Shown piece by piece: positions 18,772 through 26,864 of a stretch of DNA of 64,000 bases. The stretch covers positions 1 through 64,000 of the forward strand of contig NZ_AKKK01000067.1 of the NCBI RefSeq assembly GCF_000281065.1, in the 5' to 3' direction. This stretch comes from Arthrobacter sp. M2012083. Its GTDB lineage: Bacteria; Actinomycetota; Actinomycetes; Actinomycetales; Micrococcaceae. Within the stretch, counting starts at the first letter, position 1. Each line of letters begins with the position of its first letter. The notes under the pieces were generated by a model, which was given only the letters and a program-made list of their open reading frames with translations, had not been told where the DNA came from and made no database searches. The position numbers were made by a program, and so were the translations under genes.

Positions 18772-19394
18772 TCCCTTTCCGGCTCGCCCAGCCCGCGGGC
18801 TGCCAACGCGTCGCCGGTTTGACGGGCGTACGCCACAGTAGTGATGAAGACGGGGAGGATCAGCGCTCGGGGATTGCGTTCAAGGCCACGTGCCCGCGCG
18901 GAGTCCCGCACATCGGAGAAAGTGCCCGCAATGAATGGAATGCTCCTGAGCATTACTGCGATGGTCAAAGCGAAGCGTTCAGGATCGGCGCCGAAACGCC
19001 GGAACGGTTTTGCCAGCGCCGCCACGCCATCCAGCAGCTCCTGCACGGGGGTGGTGGCTGTCAGCACGGACGCTGCCACCACACAGACAAGCACATTCAG
19101 CACGATGCGGGCGGCGGTGGTTCCGCCGAGTTGCCACCACTGGAAGAGGCCGATGACCAGCAGGATGGGCGCCACCATCCAGATGGCCCTCAGAAGTCGC
19201 CGTAATCCAGCTCCGGTGAGGATGAACATGCCGCACATGATTGCGAAGACCACAAGGGAAACGGTCCAATCCACAATGAGGAAAGACGCCGTTCCACAGG
19301 CGGCCACAACAAGGAATTTCAACCATAGGGGAGTGCGGTGGATGATCGAGTTTCCGCGAACGTAATTCGCAAGGAGGTATCCATGGCCCCTCAC
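18768..19394 (-). CDS. bioN: Energy-coupling factor transporter transmembrane protein (biotin)
   Basis: An EcfT/BioN-family membrane protein of about 208 residues with four to five helices, linking the ATPase to the substrate-binding protein. The cytoplasmic coupling helices carry the two Ala-Arg-Gly signatures: SARARGLERNPR and LAARGLGEPER. The frame is open upstream, but GTG at 19394 (V-R-G-H-G-Y-L-L-A-N-Y) overlaps the bioM stop by four bases and is the natural start. Third gene of bioY-bioM-bioN, which together import biotin. Confidence 0.88.
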   Translation of the reverse strand: MRGHGYLLANYVRGNSIIHRTPLWLKFLVVAACGTASFLIVDWTVSLVVFAIMCGMFILTGAGLRRLLRAIWMVAPILLVIGLFQWWQLGGTTAARIVLNVLVCVVAASVLTATTPVQELLDGVAALAKPFRRFGADPERFALTIAVMLRSIPFIAGTFSDVRDSARARGLERNPRALILPVFITTVAYARQTGDALAARGLGEPERD

Positions 19395-20128
19395 CTCGAA
19401 ACATCGCCTATGGAGCCGCTGGACAGGGCAGCCGCGCACAGCGCACGGTAACGTGCGACGCCGTCGGCAGCACCGCCGTCGAACACGATTCGTCCGGACT
19501 CCACCACCAGCACCCGGTCCATGTCGAGCGCGAGGTCGAGATCGTGCGTGGACAAGATTACCTGCTGGTCCAGTTCGCCTAGGGTACGCCGTAGGAGTTC
19601 ACGGTTCCGGAGGTCCAGGAGGGTGGACGGTTCGTCAAGGACCAGCACTGCCGGATTAACGGCAAGGACTGCAGCCAGTGCCAACAACTGCCTTTCACCA
19701 CCGGAAAGTTCGTAGATGCTTTGATCGGCAAGGTGCAGCAAGCCAAAACGATCCAGGACTGATTCTGCCCGCGCTGCCCGCTCCTTGGAGTTTTTGATGG
19801 AACGGCGCAGGGAAAGCTCAACATCTTCCCTCCCCGTAGGCATCACTAACTGGGACAGGGGATCGGTGAAGACGAAGCCCACATTGCGGCGGACGCGTCT
19901 GACGTCGGCAACTGTGTCATCGCCGTGGACAACAACAGATCCAACGCTCGGTTCAACCAGACCGTTCAGGAGACGGAGCAGGGTGGATTTCCCGGAACCG
20001 TTGGCGCCGATCACTCCGATCCTGCGCTCGGTCAGGTCCAGGGAGATGTCCTGCAGCAACGTTTTGGGCACGTCGCTTTCATCAACCGGGACACGCACCG
20101 AGACACTGCTGAAACTGATGAAGTTCAT
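19391..20128 (-). CDS. bioM: Energy-coupling factor ABC transporter ATPase (biotin)
   Basis: A 245-residue ATPase with Walker A GANGSGKSTLL (about 40-50), Q-loop GFVFTDPLSQL, signature ELSGGERQLLALAAVLA, Walker B VLVLDEPSTLLD and switch histidine LSTHDLDLALD. The D-P-x-x-Q-L-V form of the Q-loop is usual for ECF ATPases. It lies 18 bp after bioY and overlaps bioN by four bases, giving the classic BioMNY set. A single ATPase gene implies a BioM homodimer. Confidence 0.92.
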   Translation of the reverse strand: MNFISFSSVSVRVPVDESDVPKTLLQDISLDLTERRIGVIGANGSGKSTLLRLLNGLVEPSVGSVVVHGDDTVADVRRVRRNVGFVFTDPLSQLVMPTGREDVELSLRRSIKNSKERAARAESVLDRFGLLHLADQSIYELSGGERQLLALAAVLAVNPAVLVLDEPSTLLDLRNRELLRRTLGELDQQVILSTHDLDLALDMDRVLVVESGRIVFDGGAADGVARYRALCAAALSSGSIGDVSR

Positions 20129-20146
20129 CTACTGATTGTTCCTGCT

Positions 20147-20785
20147 TTACTTGACCCGACGCACCAGGACGTCCGGGAAAGCTTTGTGAATCGCCATGGC
20201 AATGATCACAGCCAGGACGTTCTTGAGGATGTCACCGGGTACGAACGGGAGGTCTGCGAGGAAAGCTTTGGTGAAGTCCAACTTGGCGTTGACCATCATT
20301 CCAAGGATGCCCAGCGCGTGGATGACCACGATGCTGCTGACCATTGCCGCTGCAAAGAGCCAGAGCGCCCGGAACTTAACCGTCCGACGGATGACAACCC
20401 TTGCAAGGTAGCCGGTTGCCGCTGCGGCCAAGGGGAACGCAATGATGTAACCGGCGGAGGGGGTCGCGAGAATCCCCAGTCCGCTGCGGCCGCCGCTGAA
20501 GATCGGCAGCCCGGCGAAGCCGAGCAACACATAGAGCCCGACGGCGGCGAAACCTCGTCCAGCGCCCAGCACCAGCCCGCTGAGCATCACTGTCAGGGTC
20601 ACCAAGGTGATGGGAACACCAAGGGCTCCTACCGGAATGCCGGGAACGATCGCGGAGGCGGCGACGAGGGCAGCGAAAACGGCAATGAGGCCGAGGTCGG
20701 TGGCGGTCCAGCGTTTGCGGGACGAGGCGGTGCGCTGCGCTGTTGCCCTGGCGGTGGCAGCAGTGTCAGGTTGTGTCTGGCTCAT
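20147..20785 (-). CDS. bioY: Biotin transporter S component BioY
   Basis: A 212-residue membrane protein with six hydrophobic segments, starting after a ~30-residue Thr/Ala-rich cytoplasmic tail (MSQTQPDTAATARAT). LGVPITLVTLTVMLSGLVLGAGRGFAA and GYIIAFPLAA are BioY hallmarks, and the late segment FVPGDILKNVLAVIIA is the conserved exit helix; these place it as the high-affinity biotin-binding subunit. ATG at 20785 was chosen inside a longer open frame. First gene of bioYMN; no BioQ-type or BirA box was recognisable in its 267-bp upstream region. Confidence 0.93.
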   Translation of the reverse strand: MSQTQPDTAATARATAQRTASSRKRWTATDLGLIAVFAALVAASAIVPGIPVGALGVPITLVTLTVMLSGLVLGAGRGFAAVGLYVLLGFAGLPIFSGGRSGLGILATPSAGYIIAFPLAAAATGYLARVVIRRTVKFRALWLFAAAMVSSIVVIHALGILGMMVNAKLDFTKAFLADLPFVPGDILKNVLAVIIAMAIHKAFPDVLVRRVK

Positions 20786-21052
20786 GACGGTCCTATCGGG
20801 TGCGGTGCAATGAAAGTTTTTCCCCTGATGACGAGGGTACGGACGGAAGGAGGCCGCGATTTTGGAGCCTTCCCACAAAGGCTTTCGGGAATTGTTTGAC
20901 CGTTGGCACAGTTTTGCTCTTTGGAGCCCGATGTCAACCTGCGGCCGGGGTACCGGTAGACTTGAACAGGCTGTTCTCACGGCCACACCCCGCCGCACTT
21001 ATCGGACCCACCGGTCCCCGCGAGCGTTCCCCATTGAAAGGCATCACCCGAA

Positions 21053-22651
21053 TTGATTACCGTCCAGGACCTCGAACTCCGCGCCGGCGCACGCCTGCTC
21101 ATGGACCAGGTCAACTTCAGGGTGGACAAAGGGGACAAGATTGGTCTCGTCGGACGTAACGGCGCCGGCAAGACAACCCTCACCCGGGTCCTTGCCGGCG
21201 AAGGCCTTCCCGCAGGCGGCAAAGTCACCCGCAGCGGCGAGATCGGCTACTTGCCGCAGGACCCGCGGACGCCGGACATGGAGCAGCTTGCCCGCGACCG
21301 CATCCTGTCCGCCCGTGGCTTGGATGTCGTGGTGGGCAAACTTAAGAAGGCCCACGAGGACATGGCAAGCGACGATGCGGCGGTGCAACGCAAAGCCATG
21401 AACCGCTATGACCGCCTCGAAGCTGAATTCCTCTCCGGTGGCGGTTACGCTGCGGAGGCCGAAGCCGCTGCGATCTCCTCCAACCTCGCGCTGCCGGACC
21501 GGCTCCTCAACCAACCGTTGAAAACCCTCTCAGGTGGCCAGCGGCGCCGTGTCGAGTTGGCGCGCATCCTTTACTCGGACGCGGAAACCTTGCTCCTCGA
21601 CGAGCCCACCAACCACCTTGACGCCGACTCCATTACTTGGCTGCGCGACTTCCTGAAGAACCACCAGGGTGGCTTGATCGTGATCAGCCACGACACGGAC
21701 CTGCTGGAAGCAACGGTGAACAAGGTGTTCCTGTTGGATGCCAACCGCGCCCAGATCGACTTCTACAACATGGACTGGAAGCGCTACTTGCTCCAGCGCG
21801 AAACGGATGAGCGCGCCCGGAAGCGCGAACGAGCCAATGCCGAAAAGAAGGCTCAGGTCCTGATTGACCAAGCCAACAAGATGCGCGCCAAGGCCACCAA
21901 GGCCGTGGCGGCCCAGAACATGGCCAAGCGCGCCGAGAGGCTCCTGAGTGGATTGGAGGCTGTGCGCGAGAACGACCGCGTGGCAGCGTTGCGTTTCCCG
22001 GATCCCTCTCCGTGCGGCAAGACCCCGTTGACCGCGGAGGGCCTGAGCAAGTCCTATGGCTCGTTGGAAATTTTCACGGACGTTGACCTGGCAATTGATC
22101 GCGGTTCCAAGGTGGTCATCCTTGGCCTCAATGGTGCCGGCAAGACCACCCTTCTGCGCATGCTGGCGGGCGTCGATAAACCTGACACCGGCGACATCAT
22201 CCCCGGGCACGGCCTCAAGGTGGGTTACTACGCCCAGGAGCATGAGACGCTCGACGTCGACCGCACGGTCTTGGAGAATATGCGGTCTTCAGCTCCGGAC
22301 ATGAAAGACGCCGAAGTCCGCGGCATCCTGGGTTCATTCCTGTTCTCCGGTGACGACGTCGACAAGCCCGCGGGCGTCCTTTCCGGCGGCGAGAAGACCC
22401 GCTTGGCCTTGGCCACGATCGTGGCGTCCAGCGCAAATGTGCTGCTCCTTGACGAGCCCACCAACAACCTGGACCCCGCCAGCCGCGCCGAAATCCTGGG
22501 TGCGCTCAAGAACTACAGTGGCGCCGTCGTCATGGTCAGTCACGACGAAGGTGCTGTGTCAGCGTTGAACCCGGAGCGCGTTGTGTTGCTCCCGGACGGT
22601 GTTGAAGACCACTGGAACGAAGACTACCTGGACCTTATTACGCTGGCGTAG
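21053..22651 (+). CDS. ABC-F family ATP-binding cassette protein
   Basis: A 532-residue soluble protein with two ATP-binding cassettes and no membrane segments. Cassette 1 has GRNGAGKTTLTRVL and LSGGQRRRVELARIL, then ETLLLDEPTNHLDADS. Cassette 2 has GLNGAGKTTLLRML, LSGGEKTRLALATIV and VLLLDEPTNNLDPAS. Between them lies the charged linker (RETDERARKRERANAEKKAQ) typical of ribosome-acting ABC-F proteins. The DEPTN forms mark ABC-F. Start is TTG at 21053 (L-I-T-V-Q-D-L-E-L) with AAAGG upstream. Likely acts in translation; whether it gives antibiotic protection cannot be told. Confidence 0.93.
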   Translation: MITVQDLELRAGARLLMDQVNFRVDKGDKIGLVGRNGAGKTTLTRVLAGEGLPAGGKVTRSGEIGYLPQDPRTPDMEQLARDRILSARGLDVVVGKLKKAHEDMASDDAAVQRKAMNRYDRLEAEFLSGGGYAAEAEAAAISSNLALPDRLLNQPLKTLSGGQRRRVELARILYSDAETLLLDEPTNHLDADSITWLRDFLKNHQGGLIVISHDTDLLEATVNKVFLLDANRAQIDFYNMDWKRYLLQRETDERARKRERANAEKKAQVLIDQANKMRAKATKAVAAQNMAKRAERLLSGLEAVRENDRVAALRFPDPSPCGKTPLTAEGLSKSYGSLEIFTDVDLAIDRGSKVVILGLNGAGKTTLLRMLAGVDKPDTGDIIPGHGLKVGYYAQEHETLDVDRTVLENMRSSAPDMKDAEVRGILGSFLFSGDDVDKPAGVLSGGEKTRLALATIVASSANVLLLDEPTNNLDPASRAEILGALKNYSGAVVMVSHDEGAVSALNPERVVLLPDGVEDHWNEDYLDLITLA

Positions 22652-22689
22652 CGGACACCGGCCGCTGGGCGCCGCGCTTGATGCGGCGA

Positions 22690-23175
22690 CTAACGGACGT
22701 GAAGTTCCTCGGCGTTGGTGATGACTTTCAGTTCTTCGTAGCTGATGGAAAACATCGAGTTGTGGTCTCCCGCGCCGGCCCAGAGAAGCGGGTGCTCTTG
22801 GAGCGAGGTGTCCAGGATAGTCCTTATGGGCCGAGGGTGGCCCACTGGCGCGACTCCGCCTACTTCCTGGCCGGTGTGCTTCAGCACGAAGTCAGGCTTT
22901 GCGCGGCGTATCCTGCCGGTCCCCAGTTGATCCGCGACGAGTCCCGTGTCCACCCTCGCCGCTCCGCTGGCGAGGATCAGCAGGGGTTCACCGTCAAGCT
23001 CGAAGATCAGGCTGTTGGTGATCGCAGCGACCTCGCATCCCAGGACCGACGCAGCGGAGGCCGCTGTCGGGACTTTGTCCTCGAAAATCCGAACCGTGTC
23101 CTGGGCGCCGGCCGTGGTCAGCGCAGACTTAACGTTGAGCACGGCGTCAGGGATTGAATCAGTAGCCTTGGGCAT
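22690..23175 (-). CDS. YbaK/EbsC-type aminoacyl-tRNA deacylase
   Basis: A 161-residue YbaK/ProX-like domain protein that hydrolyses mischarged aminoacyl-tRNA (typically Cys-tRNAPro or Ala-tRNAPro). Conserved features are VAAITNSLIFELDGEPLLILASG, the lysine in RRAKPDFVLKHTGQEVGGVAPVG, and the final WAGAGDHNSMFSISYEEL. The frame is open to 23295, but the N-terminal extension there is Lys/Pro-rich shadow of the SURF1 tail. MPKATDSIP at 23175 fits the family length and overlaps the SURF1 stop by 17 bp, so translational coupling is likely. Convergent with the ABC-F gene. Confidence 0.9.
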   Translation of the reverse strand: MPKATDSIPDAVLNVKSALTTAGAQDTVRIFEDKVPTAASAASVLGCEVAAITNSLIFELDGEPLLILASGAARVDTGLVADQLGTGRIRRAKPDFVLKHTGQEVGGVAPVGHPRPIRTILDTSLQEHPLLWAGAGDHNSMFSISYEELKVITNAEELHVR

Positions 23176-24025
23176 CCAGGATGGCGTCTTCCTCTTCTTC
23201 GGCCGTGGGCCGCCTGTTTTTTCGGGGGGCAGGGGTGCGCTTCCTGGGTGTGCCACCGGCGGCGAGGATTTGTTCGTCTTCTTCCTCTTCGGCATCGATG
23301 GCGGCGTTCCGGGCTTGTTGCCGCGCTGCGTATCCGAACCCGATAAACATCAAGACGCCAAAGGCGAACCACTGTAAGGAGTAGGAAAGGTGTGTTCCTT
23401 CCTCGGTGGCAGGTTTAGGGAAGGGAGTGGGCATCGGCTGCACCGCGGGATCCTCGCTGGCCAGCTGCCCGTACGCACCAGTGGCGATGGGATAGGGTAA
23501 TTCCCCGGCAAATCCGGCGAGGTCAATGGAGGCCAGCTGACCGTCCACGGCACCCCGATCCAGCTTGGGTTCGGCGGGCTTAAGCCGCGCTACCACCGTG
23601 ACTTCGCCGGTGGGAGGAGCAGGAATGACGTCGGGACGCCCTGGCGTATTATTGCCGATCGGCAACCAACCCCTGTCAATGACCACGGCTTCGCCTGTGG
23701 TCAGCCGAAAAGGAACTACGACGTCGTAACCGGGCTGGCCGTTCAGCGGCCGGTTGCGCACAACCCGCTGGCCATCGACGTCGTAGCTTCCACGCAACTC
23801 AACCTGGGTCCATTCCCGCTCCGGGTCCAGGGCGTCGAACTGGTTCTTAATTTCCGTATAGGGGATGGGCGTTGCCGAGTAGTTGCTCACCACGCGATTA
23901 ATCTCGGCCAGCGTTTCCGCCCTGCGGTCCATTTGCCAACGGCCTAGGAAAACGCAGGCGGTGGCGAAGATAACAGCCAGCACGAAGTATCCCAGCCACT
24001 TGCTGGAGAAGAGGAAACGATACAT
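23159..24025 (-). CDS. SURF1-family cytochrome oxidase biogenesis protein
   Basis: A 288-residue SURF1/Shy1-like protein, which assists heme a insertion into the cytochrome aa3 oxidase. An N-terminal helix (about 10-27, WLGYFVLAVIFATACVFLG) is followed by RWQMDRRAETLAEI. The extracytoplasmic domain contains REWTQVELRGSYD and VVIDRGWLPIGN, and a second helix appears near SLQWFAFGVLMFIGFGYAAR. The tail is unusually long and charged (DAEEEEDEQ, Pro/Arg-rich). It fits with ctaA/ctaB elsewhere in the window. Starts directly after the small protein gene at 24026. Confidence 0.93.
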   Translation of the reverse strand: MYRFLFSSKWLGYFVLAVIFATACVFLGRWQMDRRAETLAEINRVVSNYSATPIPYTEIKNQFDALDPEREWTQVELRGSYDVDGQRVVRNRPLNGQPGYDVVVPFRLTTGEAVVIDRGWLPIGNNTPGRPDVIPAPPTGEVTVVARLKPAEPKLDRGAVDGQLASIDLAGFAGELPYPIATGAYGQLASEDPAVQPMPTPFPKPATEEGTHLSYSLQWFAFGVLMFIGFGYAARQQARNAAIDAEEEEDEQILAAGGTPRKRTPAPRKNRRPTAEEEEDAILDAQGY

Positions 24026-24301
24026 TCAGCCGGCCCCGTTTGCTGCTTCTTGACCGGCCGTGAACGGCACAGTTTCTTTCCACAGGCCACGCGTCTGCAG
24101 GTAGTCCTCCAGCCAGTCCCGGTGGTCGCCGCACGATAGCCACACCTTGCGTCGATCCGGCGTGTGGATGCGGGGATTGTTCCATAGGAGTTGCCACTGG
24201 GCGTCAGCCCTGCAGCCCTTACGGGAGCACAAGGCCGGACCTGTGGCACGTTCGGACTCCTGGCTGGCCGCACCCGGGCCGCCAAGATTAAAGATATTCA
24301 T
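24026..24301 (-). CDS. Small conserved actinobacterial protein with CxxxxC...C..H pattern
   Basis: A 91-residue soluble protein. It contains LCSRKGC (two cysteines four residues apart), later WLSCGDHRDWLEDYL, and a tryptophan-rich middle (AQWQLLWNN). The cysteine/histidine spacing suggests a small zinc site. Homologues beside SURF1 in Arthrobacter are, as I recall, labelled hypothetical or mislabelled acetone carboxylase. Its ATG overlaps the DUF3099 stop by four bases (24298-24301), and its stop abuts the SURF1 start, so all three are one transcript. Function not known. Confidence 0.8.
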   Translation of the reverse strand: MNIFNLGGPGAASQESERATGPALCSRKGCRADAQWQLLWNNPRIHTPDRRKVWLSCGDHRDWLEDYLQTRGLWKETVPFTAGQEAANGAG

Positions 24302-24795
24302 GAAGCCGCCCGTTCGTCGCCGGGATACCCGGCCTCGCTTGCATGGCCCGTTGCGGGGCCAGCTTGTTTGCTTGGTGGTTCGTCATCCACCAGTTCTCCT
24401 TGAAGCACTGTAGGCGCGTCCGCAGGAGCTTTGTCCGGCTCCGGGGAACGTTCGATCTCAGGAACGTCCACGTAGTCCAGCAGGGACTCACTATGGTCCT
24501 CCGCCTTGTCGTTGCCATTGGCTATGACCACAGCGATCCAAGGCAGGAACACGGCACCGGCGATGGCAATGATTTTGAACCAGCCGTCAACCACGAAAAT
24601 TAGGATGATGCAGACCATGCGGATACCCATGGCCACCGCATACTTGATCATGCGGTCACGCATGTCTTCGGAGTGTGCGGCGGCGGCATCCGTGATGCTG
24701 TGGACTTCGGGGTCGCTGGAAACAGCGTCCGGTTCCCCGGGCACTTGCTGCAGGGGACTGTCTTCTCGTGTCACAACTGAATCATCACGCTCCAA
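24298..24795 (-). CDS. DUF3099 domain membrane protein
   Basis: A 165-residue protein with two hydrophobic helices (about YAVAMGIRMVCIILIFVVDG and IIAIAGAVFLPWIAVVIA), preceded by the family-like SITDAAAAHSEDMRDRMIKY. The C-terminal half is acidic and Pro-rich (for example PEIERSPEPDKAPADAPT) and probably disordered in the cytoplasm. The start is uncertain: the longest frame begins with TTG at 24795, while a GTG at 24774 is also possible. Co-transcribed with the small C/H-rich gene and SURF1. Family known by number only; role unknown. Confidence 0.8.
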   Translation of the reverse strand: MERDDSVVTREDSPLQQVPGEPDAVSSDPEVHSITDAAAAHSEDMRDRMIKYAVAMGIRMVCIILIFVVDGWFKIIAIAGAVFLPWIAVVIANGNDKAEDHSESLLDYVDVPEIERSPEPDKAPADAPTVLQGELVDDEPPSKQAGPATGHASEAGYPGDERAAS

Positions 24796-24948
24796 AGGCC
24801 TCTCTCAATTCTCTCACCAAGGCTGTACCCGCCCAAACCGCGCTGGTTGCCGGTTACCCGCGGGTTGCAGCGGGCTGCGGATAGGATCGAATCAGGAAAA
24901 TCCCCCTTCACAGCGGCTAACGAATGCCGCGGAACCTGGAGCGAACGC

Positions 24949-25674
24949 ATGTCTGAAGCAGTATCCACCGGCCGCAGCGTCCTTATTACCGGCGGCAACC
25001 GGGGCATCGGCCTCGCCATCGCCGAGTCATTCCTTGCCAACGGTGACAAGGTTGCTGTCACCTACCGCAGTGAAACAGAACTGCCTGAGGGCATCCTGGG
25101 CGTCAAGGCCGACGTTACGGACGAGGCATCAATCGACGCTGCCTTCAAGATCGTCGAAGAGGCGCACGGACCTGTGGAGGTGCTGGTAGCCAACGCGGGA
25201 ATCACTAAGGACACGCTGCTCCTGCGAATGAGCGAGGACGACTTCACGTCAGTCCTCGACACCAACCTGACCGGAGCCTTCCGTGTCATCAAGAGGGCGT
25301 CCAAGGGCATGATCCGCCTGCGGAAAGGCCGCGTTGTACTCATTTCCTCGGTGTCAGGCCTTTACGGCGCGCCTGGCCAAATCAACTACTCCGCATCCAA
25401 GGCTGGCATGGTGGGCATCGCACGCTCCCTGACCCGCGAACTCGGGAGCCGCGGCATCACTGCGAATGTTGTGGCGCCCGGTTTCATCAACACGGACATG
25501 ACGGCCGAACTGCCCGAAGACACCCAGAAGTCCTACTTGGCCAATGTTCCGGCGGGACGCTTCGCCGAGGCCTCCGAAGTGGCCAACGTGGTGCGCTGGG
25601 TTGCCAGCGACGAAGCCGGGTACATCTCCGGCGCCGTGATCCCAGTTGATGGCGGCCTCGGGATGGGCCACTAG
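24949..25674 (+). CDS. fabG: 3-oxoacyl-[acyl-carrier-protein] reductase
   Basis: A 241-residue short-chain dehydrogenase. It has the cofactor motif TGGNRGIG (about 14-21), NAG in VANAGITKD, catalytic serine in LISSVSGLYG and YSASK as the Y-x-x-x-K motif, and it ends with ISGAVIPVDGGLGMGH. It matches mycobacterial FabG1/MabA-type proteins, reducing 3-oxoacyl-ACP with NADPH in fatty acid synthesis. ATG 24949 has GGAG seven bases upstream, whereas the upstream in-frame extension lacks family sequence. In mycobacteria inhA follows; here a second, unusual SDR follows instead. Confidence 0.92.
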   Translation: MSEAVSTGRSVLITGGNRGIGLAIAESFLANGDKVAVTYRSETELPEGILGVKADVTDEASIDAAFKIVEEAHGPVEVLVANAGITKDTLLLRMSEDDFTSVLDTNLTGAFRVIKRASKGMIRLRKGRVVLISSVSGLYGAPGQINYSASKAGMVGIARSLTRELGSRGITANVVAPGFINTDMTAELPEDTQKSYLANVPAGRFAEASEVANVVRWVASDEAGYISGAVIPVDGGLGMGH

Positions 25675-25680
25675 AAAACT

Positions 25681-25700
25681 AGCCTGCACGGCTGTTTTTT
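25681..25700 (+). terminator. Weak hairpin plus T-run after fabG
   Basis: AGCC and GGCT flank a short loop and are followed by a run of six T residues, seven bases after the fabG stop. The stem is short, so it may be only a partial terminator. Confidence 0.4.
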
Positions 25701-25791
25701 GTCCGGGGCCAACAACGGATTTCCTTCGTGCCGCTGGCATGATGGAACCCGAGCCCACGGAATTTGGATGAAGTGAACAAAAGGAGCACGA

Positions 25792-26544
25792 ATGGGAACG
25801 CTGGATAACAAGACCGCCATCGTCACGGGGTCTTCCCGGGGAATCGGCGCCGAAGTTGCCAAGATCCTCGCAGGTGAGGGTGCCGCCGTCGTCGTCAACT
25901 ACCGTCAGAAGGCGCCGCGTGCCAACAAGGTCGTGACTGAGATCCAGGCAGCGGGCGGACGCGCAGCTGCTGTAGGGGCAGACCTCACCACTGACGAAGG
26001 TGTGCACGCACTGGCAAGCACCGCCATGGAGGAGTTCGGTTCCCTCGATATCCTGGTGCTCAATGCCTCCGGCGGCATGGAATCGGGGATGGAGGAAGGG
26101 TACGCACTCAAGCTGAACCGCGATGCCCAAGTGAACATGCTCAACGCGGCCGTTCCGCTCATGCCCGAGGGTTCGCGCGTGGTTTTCGTCACCAGCCATC
26201 AGGCGCACTTTGTGGAAACCGTGCCCACAATGCCCGAGTACGAGCCCGTTGCCAAGAGCAAGCGCGCCGGTGAGGACGCACTTCGCGCCCTCCTGCCCAA
26301 CCTTGCAGATAAGGGCATCTCCCTGGTGGTCGTATCGGGCGACATGATCGAGGGCACCGTGACGGCCACCTTGCTTGATCGCTCCAATCCGGGAGCCATT
26401 GAAGCCCGTCGCGCGGAAGCCGGCAAGCTGTACTCCGTGGAGGAGTTCGCGGCCGAGGTTGCCAAGATGGTGACCGCTGATGTGGAATCCGGTCACACCG
26501 AGTACGTGGGCGGCGCAGACTACTTCGGCAAGACTGCCGACTAG
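25792..26544 (+). CDS. SDR family oxidoreductase with atypical active site
   Basis: A 250-residue short-chain dehydrogenase fold. The N-terminal cofactor motif TGSSRGIGAEV (about 11-21) and N-A-S in LVLNASGGMESG are present, and serine is kept in VVFVTSHQAHF. The expected Y-x-x-S-K is V-A-K-S-K (in EPVAKSKRAGED), so the catalytic tyrosine appears replaced by valine. The protein ends YVGGADYFGKTAD. It may be a non-classical reductase or a binding protein. ATG 25792 is preceded by AAAGGAGCACGA, a strong ribosome site. Monocistronic, with a hairpin at 26560 after it. Confidence 0.85.
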   Translation: MGTLDNKTAIVTGSSRGIGAEVAKILAGEGAAVVVNYRQKAPRANKVVTEIQAAGGRAAAVGADLTTDEGVHALASTAMEEFGSLDILVLNASGGMESGMEEGYALKLNRDAQVNMLNAAVPLMPEGSRVVFVTSHQAHFVETVPTMPEYEPVAKSKRAGEDALRALLPNLADKGISLVVVSGDMIEGTVTATLLDRSNPGAIEARRAEAGKLYSVEEFAAEVAKMVTADVESGHTEYVGGADYFGKTAD

Positions 26545-26559
26545 CCGGCACAGCAAATC

Positions 26560-26594
26560 AGCAGCGGCCCGGGACCAACGTCCCGGGCCGCTGC
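26560..26594. terminator. Strong GC hairpin after the SDR gene
   Basis: A 14-bp stem (26561-26574 with 26581-26594) around the loop CCAACG. There is no long T-run after it, so it is a likely but imperfect terminator. It marks the left border of the AT-rich patch. Confidence 0.65.
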
Positions 26595-26864
26595 TGCTTA
26601 AGTAAGCTCTACTGTCTGTAAATAACAGTTGCATTAAATGTTCGGGTTTTCGCGTCATGAAATAGCGATTACTGTTTCTCGATTTTAGCTTTGCATTAAA
26701 TGAAGTTATCTGATTGACTCTCCAAGGCGCCCGCGTCCTTGTTTGTCAGCAGGCCGCCGGAACCCAAACGACGGCTTTATGCCAAAACACCCACTCAGAC
26801 AACAAGTGGAAACTTCGCGGTCGACGCACAGGGGCGGCTATTGTCCTTTTGTTAGGAGCTTTCT
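26595..26864 (+). promoter_or_regulatory. AT-rich leader of the orphan ABC ATPase, with direct repeats
   Basis: About 270 bp of clearly lower GC than the surroundings, without a credible gene. It holds two perfect copies of TTGCATTAAATG at 26629-26640 and 26691-26702 (62 bp apart). A segment from about 26645 to 26685 resembles one upstream of the roadblock gene (29210-29250). The start of the downstream gene is preceded by TTAGGAG. Confidence 0.6.

Noticed and set aside
20964..20976. GAACAGGCTGTTC, considered as a LexA SOS box before the ABC-F gene
   Set aside because: It is a perfect palindrome, but the spacing between GAAC and GTTC is five bases, not the four of the Gram-positive LexA box. 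May be chance.
20786..21052. BioQ or BirA box upstream of bioY
   Set aside because: No TGAAC-N3-GTTAC-like or BirA-like inverted repeat was visible in the region next to bioY.
22690..23295. Longer 201-residue version of the YbaK-type protein
   Set aside because: The extra N terminus is Lys/Pro-rich antisense-like overlap with the SURF1 tail in another frame; family length supports the start at 23175.
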